From: Lepturacanthus savala
Taxonomy: Eukaryota; Chordata; Actinopteri; Scombriformes; Trichiuridae
Length of the DNA: 64,000 nt
NCBI GenBank assembly: GCA_030544235.1
Contig: CM060461.1
Coordinates: 31,264,133 to 31,328,132 of the forward strand
Direction of reading: 5' to 3'
Below the pieces are notes generated by a model. The model had not been told where the DNA came from and searched no databases. It saw nothing but the letters and a program-made list of their open reading frames with translations. The translations under genes were made by a program, and so were the position numbers. This document shows, one piece after another, positions 34,773-45,000 of the stretch. Position 1 is the stretch's first letter. Each line of letters starts with the position of its first letter.

Positions 34773-34774
<2 letters not shown>
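21330..34774 (+). CDS. irf4: interferon regulatory factor 4
   Basis: Lymphoid transcription factor that binds ISRE and Ets-IRF composite elements in the nucleus. Coding exons: 21330-21527, 22624-22810, 24264-24331, 24410-24536, 24735-24815, 25020-25388, 34037-34149 and 34640-34774. Phases agree throughout, giving about 425 residues (human about 451). The DNA-binding domain shows the five tryptophans (RQWLIDQI, GLIWENEE, RIPWKHAGKQDYNREEDAA, AWALFKGKY, PTWKTRLRCALNKSNDFEEL). The linker is Pro/Ala-rich. The IRF-association domain runs from LSLHVSLFYRDSLVKQVTT through CKLFDTQQFL and VVLCFGDEYPDP, and the protein ends in QHIQE. IRF8 and IRF10 are less likely because of the SCGNGKLRQWLIDQI start and the exon pattern. 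It follows dusp22 as in human. Confidence 0.95.
21529..21836. repeat. 42-bp repeat, about 7 copies
   Basis: Unit ATCAATAACTTCATCAATAC plus TACCAATAATAACAATATCATG, starting within a few bases of the donor at 21528. AAA/AAT and ATG/ATC are the main variants. Confidence 0.95.
21856..21994. repeat. 18-bp repeat GGTTCTAGTCCTGGTCCA
   Basis: About eight copies of an 18-bp unit with TGGTTCA and TATTCCA variants, in irf4 coding intron 1. Confidence 0.93.
21995..22060 (+). mobile_element. fragment of dispersed fish retroposon tail
   Basis: CTTCCTCCACAGTCCAAACA and ATGCTGAGGTTAATTGGAGA then CTCTAAATCACC match the longer copy at 26797-27040. Only about 65 bp remain, and they run into a TG microsatellite. 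Confidence 0.6.
22064..22121. repeat. TG microsatellite
   Basis: About 28 TG units. 22122-22623 is mostly single-copy intron; 22434-22505 has a short GGTCCA/GGTTCA run like the array upstream of irf4. Confidence 0.93.
22624..22810 (+). CDS. irf4: irf4 exon (DNA-binding domain, part 2)
   Basis: Acceptor TCTCCAG ends at 22623. Encodes AWALFKGKYKEGVDKPDPPT, then WKTRLRCALNKSNDFEELVE and YKVYRIIPEAAKR plus one base of Gly. The donor GTCAGA at 22811 is weak (C at +3), but the phase fits the next exon exactly. The frame stays open to 23001 if not spliced. Confidence 0.9.
23034..23351. repeat. 45-bp repeat, 7 copies
   Basis: Nearly identical units: ACTAACTTCATGTGTTTAAA, CTTTATTCTACAACAGGATT and TATAC. 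Each contains a CTAAC branch-like motif and a TTTATTCTACAACAG acceptor-like end in the gene's sense. Both strands are open in one frame; neither looks like a gene. Confidence 0.96.
23463..24253. repeat. GAT/ATG trinucleotide array abutting irf4 exon
   Basis: About 790 bp of ATG triplets with GTG and AAG variants, ending ten bases before the exon at 24264. Reverse-strand frames read poly-His or poly-Ser and are artefacts. Confidence 0.97.
24264..24331 (+). CDS. irf4: irf4 linker exon 1
   Basis: Acceptor TTTGTTTCCAG (24253-24263), donor GTGAGT (24332). Encodes (G)MKMTSLEAPPPPFSFIPPY and SSQ, the short Pro-rich start of the linker between the DNA-binding and association domains. Confidence 0.87.
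24410..24536 (+). CDS. irf4: irf4 linker exon 2 with Pro/Ala repeat
   Basis: Acceptor TTGTTGTCAG ends at 24409, donor GTGAAT at 24537. Encodes APGFMDRRDWRDYKAAAAEP, then a run of PPA units and HPDLQYYN. DRRDWRDY matches the conserved SWRDY element of IRF4. The 9-bp GCTCCTCCT repeat lies inside the coding sequence. Confidence 0.87.
24735..24815 (+). CDS. irf4: irf4 linker exon 3
   Basis: Acceptor AAATTACAG ends at 24734, donor GTAAAC at 24816. Encodes LQRSFHTFLSESQPPVYSLD and HNNSIT. Conservation is low, as expected for this part; phase 1 on both sides supports it. Confidence 0.78.
24880..24935. repeat. AT microsatellite
   Basis: About 26 TA units in the intron before the association-domain exon, preceded by AACAACAATA-rich DNA. 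A small GATT run is at 24670-24691. Confidence 0.93.
25020..25388 (+). CDS. irf4: irf4 exon, IRF-association domain
   Basis: Acceptor CCTCTCCAG ends at 25019, donor GTACCA at 25389. Encodes (D)LSLHVSLFYRDSLVKQVTT, SPEGCRI, VELWMAADGMYARRLCQGRI, YWEGPMAP, DRPNKLEKDQACKLFDTQQF and L. GC-rich, strongly conserved coding DNA. Confidence 0.93.
25498..26110. repeat. 17-bp array of CCAATCAGAGTAACAAA
   Basis: About 35 head-to-tail units of CCAATCAGAGTAACAAA, with AACGGA, AACAGA and AACGAA variants. Each holds CCAATCAG, the classic NF-Y/CCAAT-box core, on the + strand. It is in the large irf4 intron. Confidence 0.97.
26125..33324. repeat. 7.2-kb TATATACTACTATACTACTAT array in irf4 intron
   Basis: Units combine ATTATATATACTACT and ATACTACT blocks in variable order. 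The first ~700 bp has more TATTAATATACTACT variants. A marker pair, ACTACTACTATATATAC followed by ATTATGTATAC, recurs near 29500, 30622, 31475, 31722 and 32735, so large segments were duplicated. A retroposon fragment interrupts it at 26797-27040. Frames of up to 1161 codons are artefacts. Confidence 0.97.
26797..27040 (+). mobile_element. fish retroposon 3' fragment with GACT tail
   Basis: Begins GTCTGCGTGGGTTTTCACC, continues CTTCCTCCCACAGTCCAAAA, GGTTAATTGGAGACTCTAAA, GGCTGGCGACC and CTGGGATTGGCTCCAGC, and ends AGGTATAGAAAATGACTGAC with GACT repeats. This is a widely dispersed fish non-LTR or SINE tail; the exact family is uncertain. It is flanked on both sides by the TACTACTATA satellite. 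Confidence 0.75.
33326..33540. other. single-copy intron DNA
   Basis: Between the satellite and the next repeat there is ordinary intron with nothing recognisable. Confidence 0.6.
33541..33828. repeat. 42-bp repeat, about 7 copies
   Basis: Unit TTAATGGCTGATAACTGATC plus ATTGATAGTTGATAACTGATAA, with GGC/GGT alternation. Each half contains TGATAACTGAT, so the unit is itself a diverged dimer. Confidence 0.95.
33862..34005. repeat. ~48-bp repeat, 3 copies, just before irf4 exon
   Basis: Three copies of a unit holding CCTGATTTTATTTGGTTTTA, TTGGTTTAATCTTTAG and TAAAACA. Each ends in a pyrimidine-rich CTTTAG acceptor-like site; the true acceptor CATTCACTCAG follows at 34026-34036. Confidence 0.9.
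34037..34149 (+). CDS. irf4: irf4 exon, end of association domain
   Basis: Acceptor TTCACTCAG ends at 34036, donor GTACTG at 34150. Encodes ELQDFIHNGRAVPRHQVVLC, FGDEYPDPQRPRKMITAQ. The 490-bp intron after it is single-copy AT-rich DNA with an ATAATA run near 34602-34625. Confidence 0.92.
34640..34774 (+). CDS. irf4: irf4 last coding exon
   Basis: Acceptor AAATTGTAG ends at 34639. Encodes VEPTFARKLVFFYQNNSFYH through RTQHIQE with TAA at 34772-34774. The HxIQE end is the IRF4 terminus. A CA microsatellite starts at the last base of the stop codon. Confidence 0.92.

Positions 34775-34843
<69 letters not shown>
34774..34843. repeat. CA microsatellite at the irf4 stop codon
   Basis: About 35 AC units that begin with the final A of TAA. 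In the mRNA this forms the first 70 bases of the 3' UTR. Confidence 0.95.
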
Positions 34844-34844
<1 letters not shown>

Positions 34845-34918
34845 CAGTGTGATTGTTGTTCTTTTCTTCGTTCTCTCCTTCTCTCTGGTGTTGTGCAGGG
34901 TGGAGGATGCGGTTTGGG

Positions 34919-34956
34919 GTGTGTGTGGTGTGTGTGTGTGTGGTGTGTGTGTGTGT

Positions 34957-35043
<87 letters not shown>
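34919..35043. repeat. TG microsatellite in irf4 3' UTR
   Basis: About 60 TG units with three GTGG interruptions, 75 bp after the CA run and complementary to it. Confidence 0.95.
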
Positions 35044-35044
<1 letters not shown>

Positions 35045-35317
35045 GGGGGGAACAGGAAGTAGTCCACAGCTGCACAGGAAGTACGGCCCCTAACTAACAC
35101 ACAGCATGAATGAGACAAAGTGAATTAACAGCTTGATGTTCTAGTTTCTTCTTTATTTAAAGAGGCCACAGCAGAACTTCATTATCTAAGAAATTCAACA
35201 TGAAAACAGTCAATAATCCAAGATTAAATCTGAGTTTCATTGCAAACACAAGGAAAAGAAAAAATGAGGAGAACTGATGTTCTCTCTACTGAATGTGGAT
35301 TAAATCCTGTTCAACTA

Positions 35318-35323
35318 AATAAA
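35318..35323 (+). terminator. irf4 poly(A) signal candidate 1
   Basis: AATAAA about 545 bp after the irf4 stop. A second AATAAA at 35778-35783 has a better downstream element (CGTGTTTTCTGTTCTGTTTC). The real end cannot be chosen from sequence. 35044-35930 is otherwise single-copy, with a GT run at 35696-35721. Confidence 0.45.
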
Positions 35324-35691
35324 ATGTAAAAGTGTTTTTCACTGATCCAGAAACTGGAGCCGTTCCTCCTGATCTGAAACTGACAAATGGGAAGAAAAAC
35401 CGTGTTGGGGTGTCTGAGTTTCCAGGCTCAGACTTCGGTTCCCATCGTTTCTCTAATTCATCTGAAACGAACCTTCAGGTTCAGGAAGGAGAGAAGTTCT
35501 TCTGTGGTCAGTTTCGATGTGTGTGTTACACTAAACCACACGACTTCACTCTCTGACCAAACTCACCAGCGGGAACGTTTCCTTTTTTATAAATCGTTTG
35601 TCTTCTACTCTGTTCACGCTGCTTCATCAAATCATCACAGTAAAGATGTGGAAACCTGCAAAATCTAAAAAAACTGTCATTAAAAGGCTGT

Positions 35692-35722
<31 letters not shown>

Positions 35723-35777
35723 TTCCCCACCTCCAGCATCATGACTCACAACATCCTGAAAAAGACTTTGATTTCTG

Positions 35778-35783
35778 AATAAA
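35778..35783 (+). terminator. irf4 poly(A) signal candidate 2
   Basis: AATAAA about 1 kb after the irf4 stop, followed directly by GT/T-rich DNA. It is the better of the two candidates by downstream context. Confidence 0.5.
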
Positions 35784-35937
35784 CGTGTTTTCTGTTCTGT
35801 TTCTGAGCGTCTGAGTCACATTTAATGAAGAAAAAGATGAAACAGAAAAAAACGTTGGTGTTTCCCCGTCGGCAAAAACACGTCATCATCTTCATCATCA
35901 TCTTCATCTTCATCAGCTCTATAACACAAATGTAATG

Positions 35938-36022
35938 TTGTAGAAGTTGAATCATTTAACTATTGAAGTTGAATCATTTAACTATTGAAGTTGAATCATT
36001 TAACTATTGAAGTTGAATCATT
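35938..36022. repeat. 22-bp repeat, 4 copies
   Basis: GTTGAATCATTTAACTATTGAA is repeated almost exactly. 36023-36280 is single-copy DNA. Confidence 0.93.
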
Positions 36023-36244
36023 TCACCAACTAACAGCTGTAGTTTTCTACAGAACTAGAACAGATGAAGATGCTGCTTCACTACATCACGTCTCATTCAC
36101 TCACATGTTGATATGTTTTCACTGATTTTCTGCTTTTTAATGTGTTTCATTAGTTTAACTTGGTGGTTTTATAATCTTCATTCATTTATTGATGAAGGTT
36201 ATTTATTCATGTCATGAAAATTCCAGTTGTGTTTAAACAGTTTT

Positions 36245-36259
36245 GCTGCCTCCTGCTGG
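36245..36259 (-). promoter_or_regulatory. candidate CTCF site downstream of irf4
   Basis: On the minus strand CCAGCAGGAGGCAGC differs from the CTCF core at one base. Its orientation is opposite to the site at 17344. Match by eye only. Confidence 0.3.
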
Positions 36260-36282
36260 TTGTTGTTGTAGCTGCAGCTCAT

Positions 36283-39040
36283 TAAATCATTAAATCATTG
36301 AATCATTAAATCATTAAATCATTGAATCATTAAATCATTAAATCATTGAATCATTGAATCATTAAATCATTAAATCATCGAATCATTGAATCATTAAATC
36401 ATTAAATCATTGAATCATTGAATCATTAAATCATTAAATCATCGAATCATTGAATCATTAAATCATTAAATCATTGAATCATTAAATCATTAAATCATTG
36501 AATCATTAAATCATTGAATCATTGAATCATTAAATCATTGAATCAATGAATCATTAAATCATTAAATCATTAAATCATTGAATCATTAAATCATTAAATC
36601 ATTGAATCATTAAATCATTAAATCATTGAATCATTAAATCATTAAATCAATGAATCATTAAATCATTGAATCATTGAATCATTAAATCATTGAATCATTG
36701 AATCATTGAATCATTGAATCATTAAATCATTGAATCATTGAATCATTGAATCATTGAATCATTAAATCAATGAATCATTAAATCATTGAATCATTGAATC
36801 ATTAAATCATTGAATCATTAAATCATTGAATCATTGAATCATTGAATCATTAAATCATTGAATCATTGAATCATTGAATCATTGAATCATTAAATCAATA
36901 AATCATTGAATCATTAAATCATTGAATCATTGAATCATTGAATCATTAAATCATTGAATCATTAAATCAATGAATCATTAAATCATTGAATCATTGAATC
37001 ATTAAATCATTAAATCATTGAATCATTAAATCATTAAATCAATGAATCATTAAATCATTGAATCATTAAATCATTAAATCATTGAATCATTGAATCATTG
37101 AATCATTAAATCATTGAATCATTAAATCATTAAATCATTGAATCATTGAATCATTAAATCATTAAATCAATGAATCATTAAATCATTGAATCATTGAATC
37201 ATTAAATCATTAAATCAATGAATCATTAAATCATTAAATCAATGAATCATTAAATCATTGAATCATTGAATCATTAAATCATTGAATCATTGAATCATTG
37301 AATCATTGAATCATTAAATCAATGAATCATTGAATCATTGAATCATTGAATCAATGAATCATTAAATCATTAAATCAATGAATCATTAAATCATTGATTC
37401 ATTAAATCATTAAATCAATGAATCATTAAATCATTGAATCAATGAATCATTAAATCATTAAATCAATGAATCATTAAATCATTGATTCATTAAATCATTA
37501 AATCAATGAATCATTAAATCATTAAATCAATGAATCATTAAATCATTGAATCATTAAATCATTAAATCATTGAATCATTGAATCATTGAATCATTAAATC
37601 ATTAAATCATTAAATCATTGAATCATTGAATCATTAAATCATTGAATCATTGAATCATTGAATCATTGAATCATCAAATCATCGAATCATCAAATCATTA
37701 AATCATTGAATCATTAAATCATTGAATCATTAAATCATTAAATCAATGAATCATTAAATCATTGAATCATTGAATCATTAAATCATTGAATCATTGAATC
37801 ATTGAATCATTGAATCATTAAATCATTGAATCATTGAATCATTGAATCATTAAATCAATGAATCATTAAATCATTGAATCATTGAATCATTAAATCATTG
37901 AATCATTAAATCATTGAATCATTGAATCATTAAATCATTGAATCATTGAATCATTGAATCATTGAATCATTAAATCAATAAATCATTGAATCATTAAATC
38001 ATTGAATCATTGAATCATTGAATCATTAAATCATTGAATCATTAAATCAATGAATCATTAAATCATTGAATCATTGAATCATTAAATCATTAAATCATTG
38101 AATCATTAAATCATTAAATCAATGAATCATTAAATCATTGAATCATTAAATCATTAAATCATTGAATCATTGAATCATTGAATCATTAAATCATTGAATC
38201 ATTAAATCATTAAATCATTGAATCATTGAATCATTAAATCATTAAATCAATGAATCATTAAATCATTGAATCATTGAATCATTAAATCATTAAATCAATG
38301 AATCATTAAATCATTAAATCAATGAATCATTAAATCATTAAATCAATGAATCATTAAATCTTTGAATCATTGAATCATTAAATCATTGAATCATTGAATC
38401 ATTGAATCATTGAATCATTAAATCATTGAATCATTGAATCATTGAATCATTGAATCAATGAATCATTAAATCATTAAATCAATGAATCATTAAATCATTG
38501 ATTCATTAAATCATTAAATCAATGAATCATTAAATCATTGAATCAATGAATCATTAAATCATTAAATCAATGAATCATTAAATCATTGATTCATTAAATC
38601 ATTAAATCAATGAATCATTAAATCATTAAATCAATGAATCATTAAATCATTGAATCATTAAATCATTAAATCATTGAATCATTGAATCATTGAATCATTA
38701 AATCATTAAATCATTAAATCATTGAATCATTGAATCATTAAATCATTGAATCATTGAATCATTGAATCATTGAATCATCAAATCATCGAATCATCGAATC
38801 ATTGAATCATTGAATCATTAAATCATTGAATCATTAAATCATTAAATCATTGAATCATCGAATCATTGAATCATTGAATCATTGAATCATTAAATCATTG
38901 AATCATTGAATCATTGAATCATTGAATCATCAAATCATCGAATCATTAAATCATTGAATCATTGAATCATTAAATCATTGAATCATTAAATCATTGAATC
39001 ATCGAATCATTGAATCATTGAATCATTGAATCATGAAATC
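36283..39040. repeat. 9-bp satellite AATCATTGA/AATCATTAA, 2.76 kb
   Basis: About 306 units of AATCATTRA, with AATCAATGA, AATCATCGA and TTGATTCATT variants. The rare AAATCAATAAATCATTG occurs near 36892 and 37972 with matching flanks, so a ~1,080-bp block is duplicated. Confidence 0.97.
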
Positions 39041-39044
39041 ATTG

Positions 39045-42000
39045 TAAAACACTAATATTAACACTAACACTAACATTAACATTAACATTAACACTTACAA
39101 TAACATTAACACTAACACTAACATTAACATTAACACTAACATTAACATTAACATTAACATTAACATTAACATTAACATTAACACTAACACTAACACTAAC
39201 ATTAACATTAACATTAACACTTACAATAACATTAACACTAACACTAACATTAACATTAACACTAACATTAACATTAACATTAACACTAACATTAACATTA
39301 ACATTAACACTAACACTAACACTAACATTAACACTAACATTAACATTAACATTAACACTAACACTAACATTAACACTAACATTAACACTAACACTAACAT
39401 TAACACTAACACTAACATTAACATTAACACTAACATTAACATTAACACTAACACTAACACTAACATTAACATTAACACTAACACTAACATTAACATTAAC
39501 ACTAACATTAACATTAACACTAACATTAACATTAACACTAACATTAACATTAATATTAACACTAACACTAACATTAACACTAACATTAACATTAACATTA
39601 ACATTAACACTAACATTAACACTAACATTAACATTAACACTAACACTAACACTAACATTAACATCAACACTAACATTAACATTAACATTAACACTAACAT
39701 TAACATTAATATTAACACTAACACTAACATTAACATTAACACTGACATTGACATTAACATTAACATTAACATTAACATTAACATTAACACTAACACTAAC
39801 ATTAACATTAACACTAACACTAACACTAACATTAATATTAACACTAACACTAACATTAACATTAACACTGACATTAACACTAACATTAACATTAACATTA
39901 ACACTTACAATAACATTAACACTAACACTAACACTAACATTAACATTAACATTAACACTAACACTAACATTAACATTAACACTAACACTAACATTAACAC
40001 TAACATTAACATTAACACTACCATTAACATTAACATTAACACTAACACTAACACTAACATTAACATTAACACTAACACTAACATTAACACTAACATTAAC
40101 ATTAACACTACCATTAACATTAACATTAACACTAACACTAACATTAACGCTAACATTAACATTAACATTAACACTAACACTAACACTAACATTAACATTA
40201 ACACTAACATTAACACTAACACTAACATTAACACTAACACTAACATTAACACTAACATTAACATTAACATTAACACTAACACTAACACTAACATTAACAT
40301 TAACATTAACACTAACATTAACACTAACACTAACATTAACACTAACATTAACATTAACATTAACACTAACACTAACATTAACACTAACACTAACATTAAC
40401 ATTAACACTAACATTAAAACTAACACTAACACTAACATTAACACTAACACTAACATTAACATTAACACTAACATTAACACTAATACTAACATTAACACTA
40501 ACATTAACACTAACATTAACACTAACATTAACATTAACACTAACATTAACACTAACATTAACATTAACACTAACATTAACACTAACATTAACACTAACAT
40601 TAACACTAACATTAACATTAACACTAACATTAACATTAACACTAACACTAACATTAACACTAACATTAACATTAACACTAACATTAACACTAACATTAAC
40701 ACTAACACTAACATTAACATTAACACTAACATTGACATTAACATTAACACTAACATTAACATTAACACTAACACTAACATTAACACTAACACTAACATTA
40801 ACACTAACATTAACACTAACACTAACACTAACATTAACATTAACATTAACATTAACATTAACATTAACACTAACATTAACATTAACACTAACACTAACAT
40901 TAACACTAACATTAACATTAACACTAACATTAACATTAACACTAACATCATTGAATCATTGAATCATGAAATCATTGTAAAACACTAATATTAACACTAA
41001 CACTAACATTAACACTAACACTAACATTAACATTAACACTAACATTAACACTAACATTAACACTAACATTAACATTAACACTAACACTAACATTAACATT
41101 AACACTAACATTAACACTAACATTAACACTAACATTAACATTAACACTAACACTAACATTAACACTAACACTAACATTAACACTAACATTAACACTAACA
41201 TTAACACTAACACTAACATTAACATTAACACTAACATTAACACTAACACTAACATTAACACTAACATTAACACTAACATTAACACTAACACTAACACTAA
41301 CATTAACATTAACACTAACATTAACACTAACATTAACATTAACATTAACACTAACACTAACATTAACACTAACACTAACATTAACATTAACACTAACATT
41401 AACACTAACACTAACACTAACATTAACACTAACACTAACACTAACACTAACATTAACACTAACATTAACACTAACACTAACATTAACACTAACATTAACA
41501 CTAACACTAACATTAACACTACACTAACATTAACACTAACATTAACACTAACCACTAACATTAACATTAACACTTACATAACATTACTAACACACATTAA
41601 CATAACATTAACATTAACACTAACACTAACATTACACTAACACTAACATTAACACTAACACTTAACATTAACACTAACATACATAACATTAACACTAACA
41701 CTAACATTACATAACTAACATTAACACTTAACATTAACATTAACACTTAACATTAACACCTAACATTAACATTAACATTAACATTACAATAACATTAACA
41801 CTAACACTAACATTAACATTAACACTAACATTAACATTAACACTAACATTAACATTAACATTAACACTAACACTAACATTAACACTACCATTAACATTAA
41901 CACTAACACTAACATTAACACTAACATTAACACTAACACTAACATTAACACTAACACTAACATTACACATTAACACTAACATTAACATTAACACTAACAC

Positions 42001-45000
42001 TAACACTAACATTAACATTAACACTAACACTAACACTAACATTAACATTAACACTAACATTAACATTAACATTAACACTAACATTAACATTAACACTAAC
42101 ATTAACATTAATATTAACACTAACACTAACATTAACACTAACATTAACATTAACATTAACATTAACACTAACATTAACATTAACACTAACACTAACACTA
42201 ACATTAACATCAACACTAACACTAACACTAACATTAACATTAACACTAACACTAACATTAACACTAACATTAACATTAACACTAACATTAACATTAACAT
42301 TAACATTAACACTAACACTAACATTAACGCTAACATTAACATTAACATTAACACTAACATTAACATTAACACTAACACTAACACTAACATTAACATTAAC
42401 ACTAACATTAACACTAACACTAACTAACTAAAACTAACACTAACACTAACATTAACACTAACACTAACATTAACATTAACACTAACATTAACACTAACAA
42501 TAACATTAACACTAACATTAACACTAACATTAACATTAACACTAACATTAACACTAACATTAACACTAACATTAACACTAACAATAACATTAACACTAAC
42601 ATTAACACTAACATTAACATTAACACTAACATTAACACTAACATTAACACTAACATTAATATTAACACTAACATTAACATTAACACTAACATTAACACTA
42701 ACACTAACACTAACATTAACTACTAACATTAACACTAACACTAACATTAACACTAACATTAACACTAACACTAACATTAACATTAACACTAACATTAACA
42801 CTAACACTAACACTAACATTAACACTAACACTAACATTAACACTAACATTAACACTAACACTAACATTAACACTAACATTAACACTAACACTAACACTAA
42901 CATTAACACTAACACTAACACTAACATTAACATTAACACTAACATTAACACTAACATTAACACTAACACTAACATTAACATTAACACTAACATTAACATT
43001 AACACTAACATTAACACTAACATTAACACTAACACTAACATTAACATTAACACTAACATTAACACCAACACTAACATTAACACTAACATTAACACTAACA
43101 CTAACACTAACACTAACATTAACATTAACATTAACATTAACACTAACACTAACACTAACATTAACATTAACACTAACATTAACATTAACATTAACACTAA
43201 CACTAACATTAACACTAACACTAACACTAACATTAACACTAACATTAACACTAACACTAACACTAACATTAACATTAACATTAACACTAACACTAACATT
43301 AACACTAACACTAACATTAACACTAACATTAACATTAACACTACACTAACTAACATTAACATTAACACTTAACACTAACACTAACTTAACATTAACACTA
43401 ACATTAACATTAACACTAACACTAACATTAACACTAACATTAACATTAACACTACATTAACATTAACATTAACATTAACACTAACACTAACATTAACGCT
43501 AACATTAACATTAACACTAACATTAACATTAACACTAAACACTAACACTAACATTAACATTAACACTAACATTAACACTAACACTAACATTAACACTAAC
43601 ACTAACACTAACATTAACACTAACATTAACATTAATGTTAGTGTTAATGTTAATGTTTTTAACATTAACAGTAACATTAACACTAACACTAACATTAACA
43701 TTAACACTAACATTAACACTAACACTAACATTAACATTAACACTAACATTAACACTAACACTAACATTAACACTAACATTAACACTAACATTAACACTAA
43801 CACTAACACTAACATTAACACTATACTGTTACCCATTTACATAACATTAGAACACTAACACTAACATTAACATTAACACTAACATTAACACTAACACTTA
43901 ACACTAACGATTAAAACTACTAACACTAACATTAACACTAACATTAACACTAACATTAACACTAACATTAACACTAACACTAACACTAACATTAACACTA
44001 ACACTAACACTAACATTAACATTAACACTAACATTAACACTAACATTAACACTACTACACTACATTACATTAACACTAACATTAACATTAACACTAACAT
44101 TAACACTACATTAACACTACACTCTAACATTACATTAACACTAACATTAACACCAACACTAACATTAACACTAACACTAACACTAACACTAACATTATCA
44201 TTAACATTAACATTAACATTAACACTAACACTAACATTAACATTAACACTAACATTAACATTAACATTAACACTACACTAACATTACACTAACACTAACA
44301 CTAACACTACACTAACATTAACATTAACACTAACACTAACACTAACACTAACATTAACATTAACACTAACACTAACATTACTAACACTAACACTAACACT
44401 AACACTAACACTATAACACTTAACACTAACATTAACACTAACATTAACACTATATTACATTAACACTAACATTAACTTTAACACTAACATTAACATTAAC
44501 ACTAACATTAACATTAACACTAACACAACTACTAAATAACATTAACACTAACATTAACACTACACTAACACTAACATTAACACTAACATTAACACTAACA
44601 CTAACATTAACATTAACACTAACATTAACACTAACACTAACACTAACATTAACACTAACACTAACACTAACACTAACATTAACACTAACACTAACATTAA
44701 CACTAACATTAACACTAACACTAACACTAACATTAACACTAACACTAACACTAACATTAACATTAACACTAACATTAACACTAACATTAACACTAACACT
44801 AACATTAACATTAACACTAACATTAACATTAACACTAACATTAACACTAACATTAACACTAACACTAACATTAACATTAACACTAACATTAACACCAACA
44901 CTAACATTAACACTAACACTAACACTAACACTAACACTAACACTAACATTAACATTAACATTAACATTAACACTAACACTAACACTAACATTAACATTAA

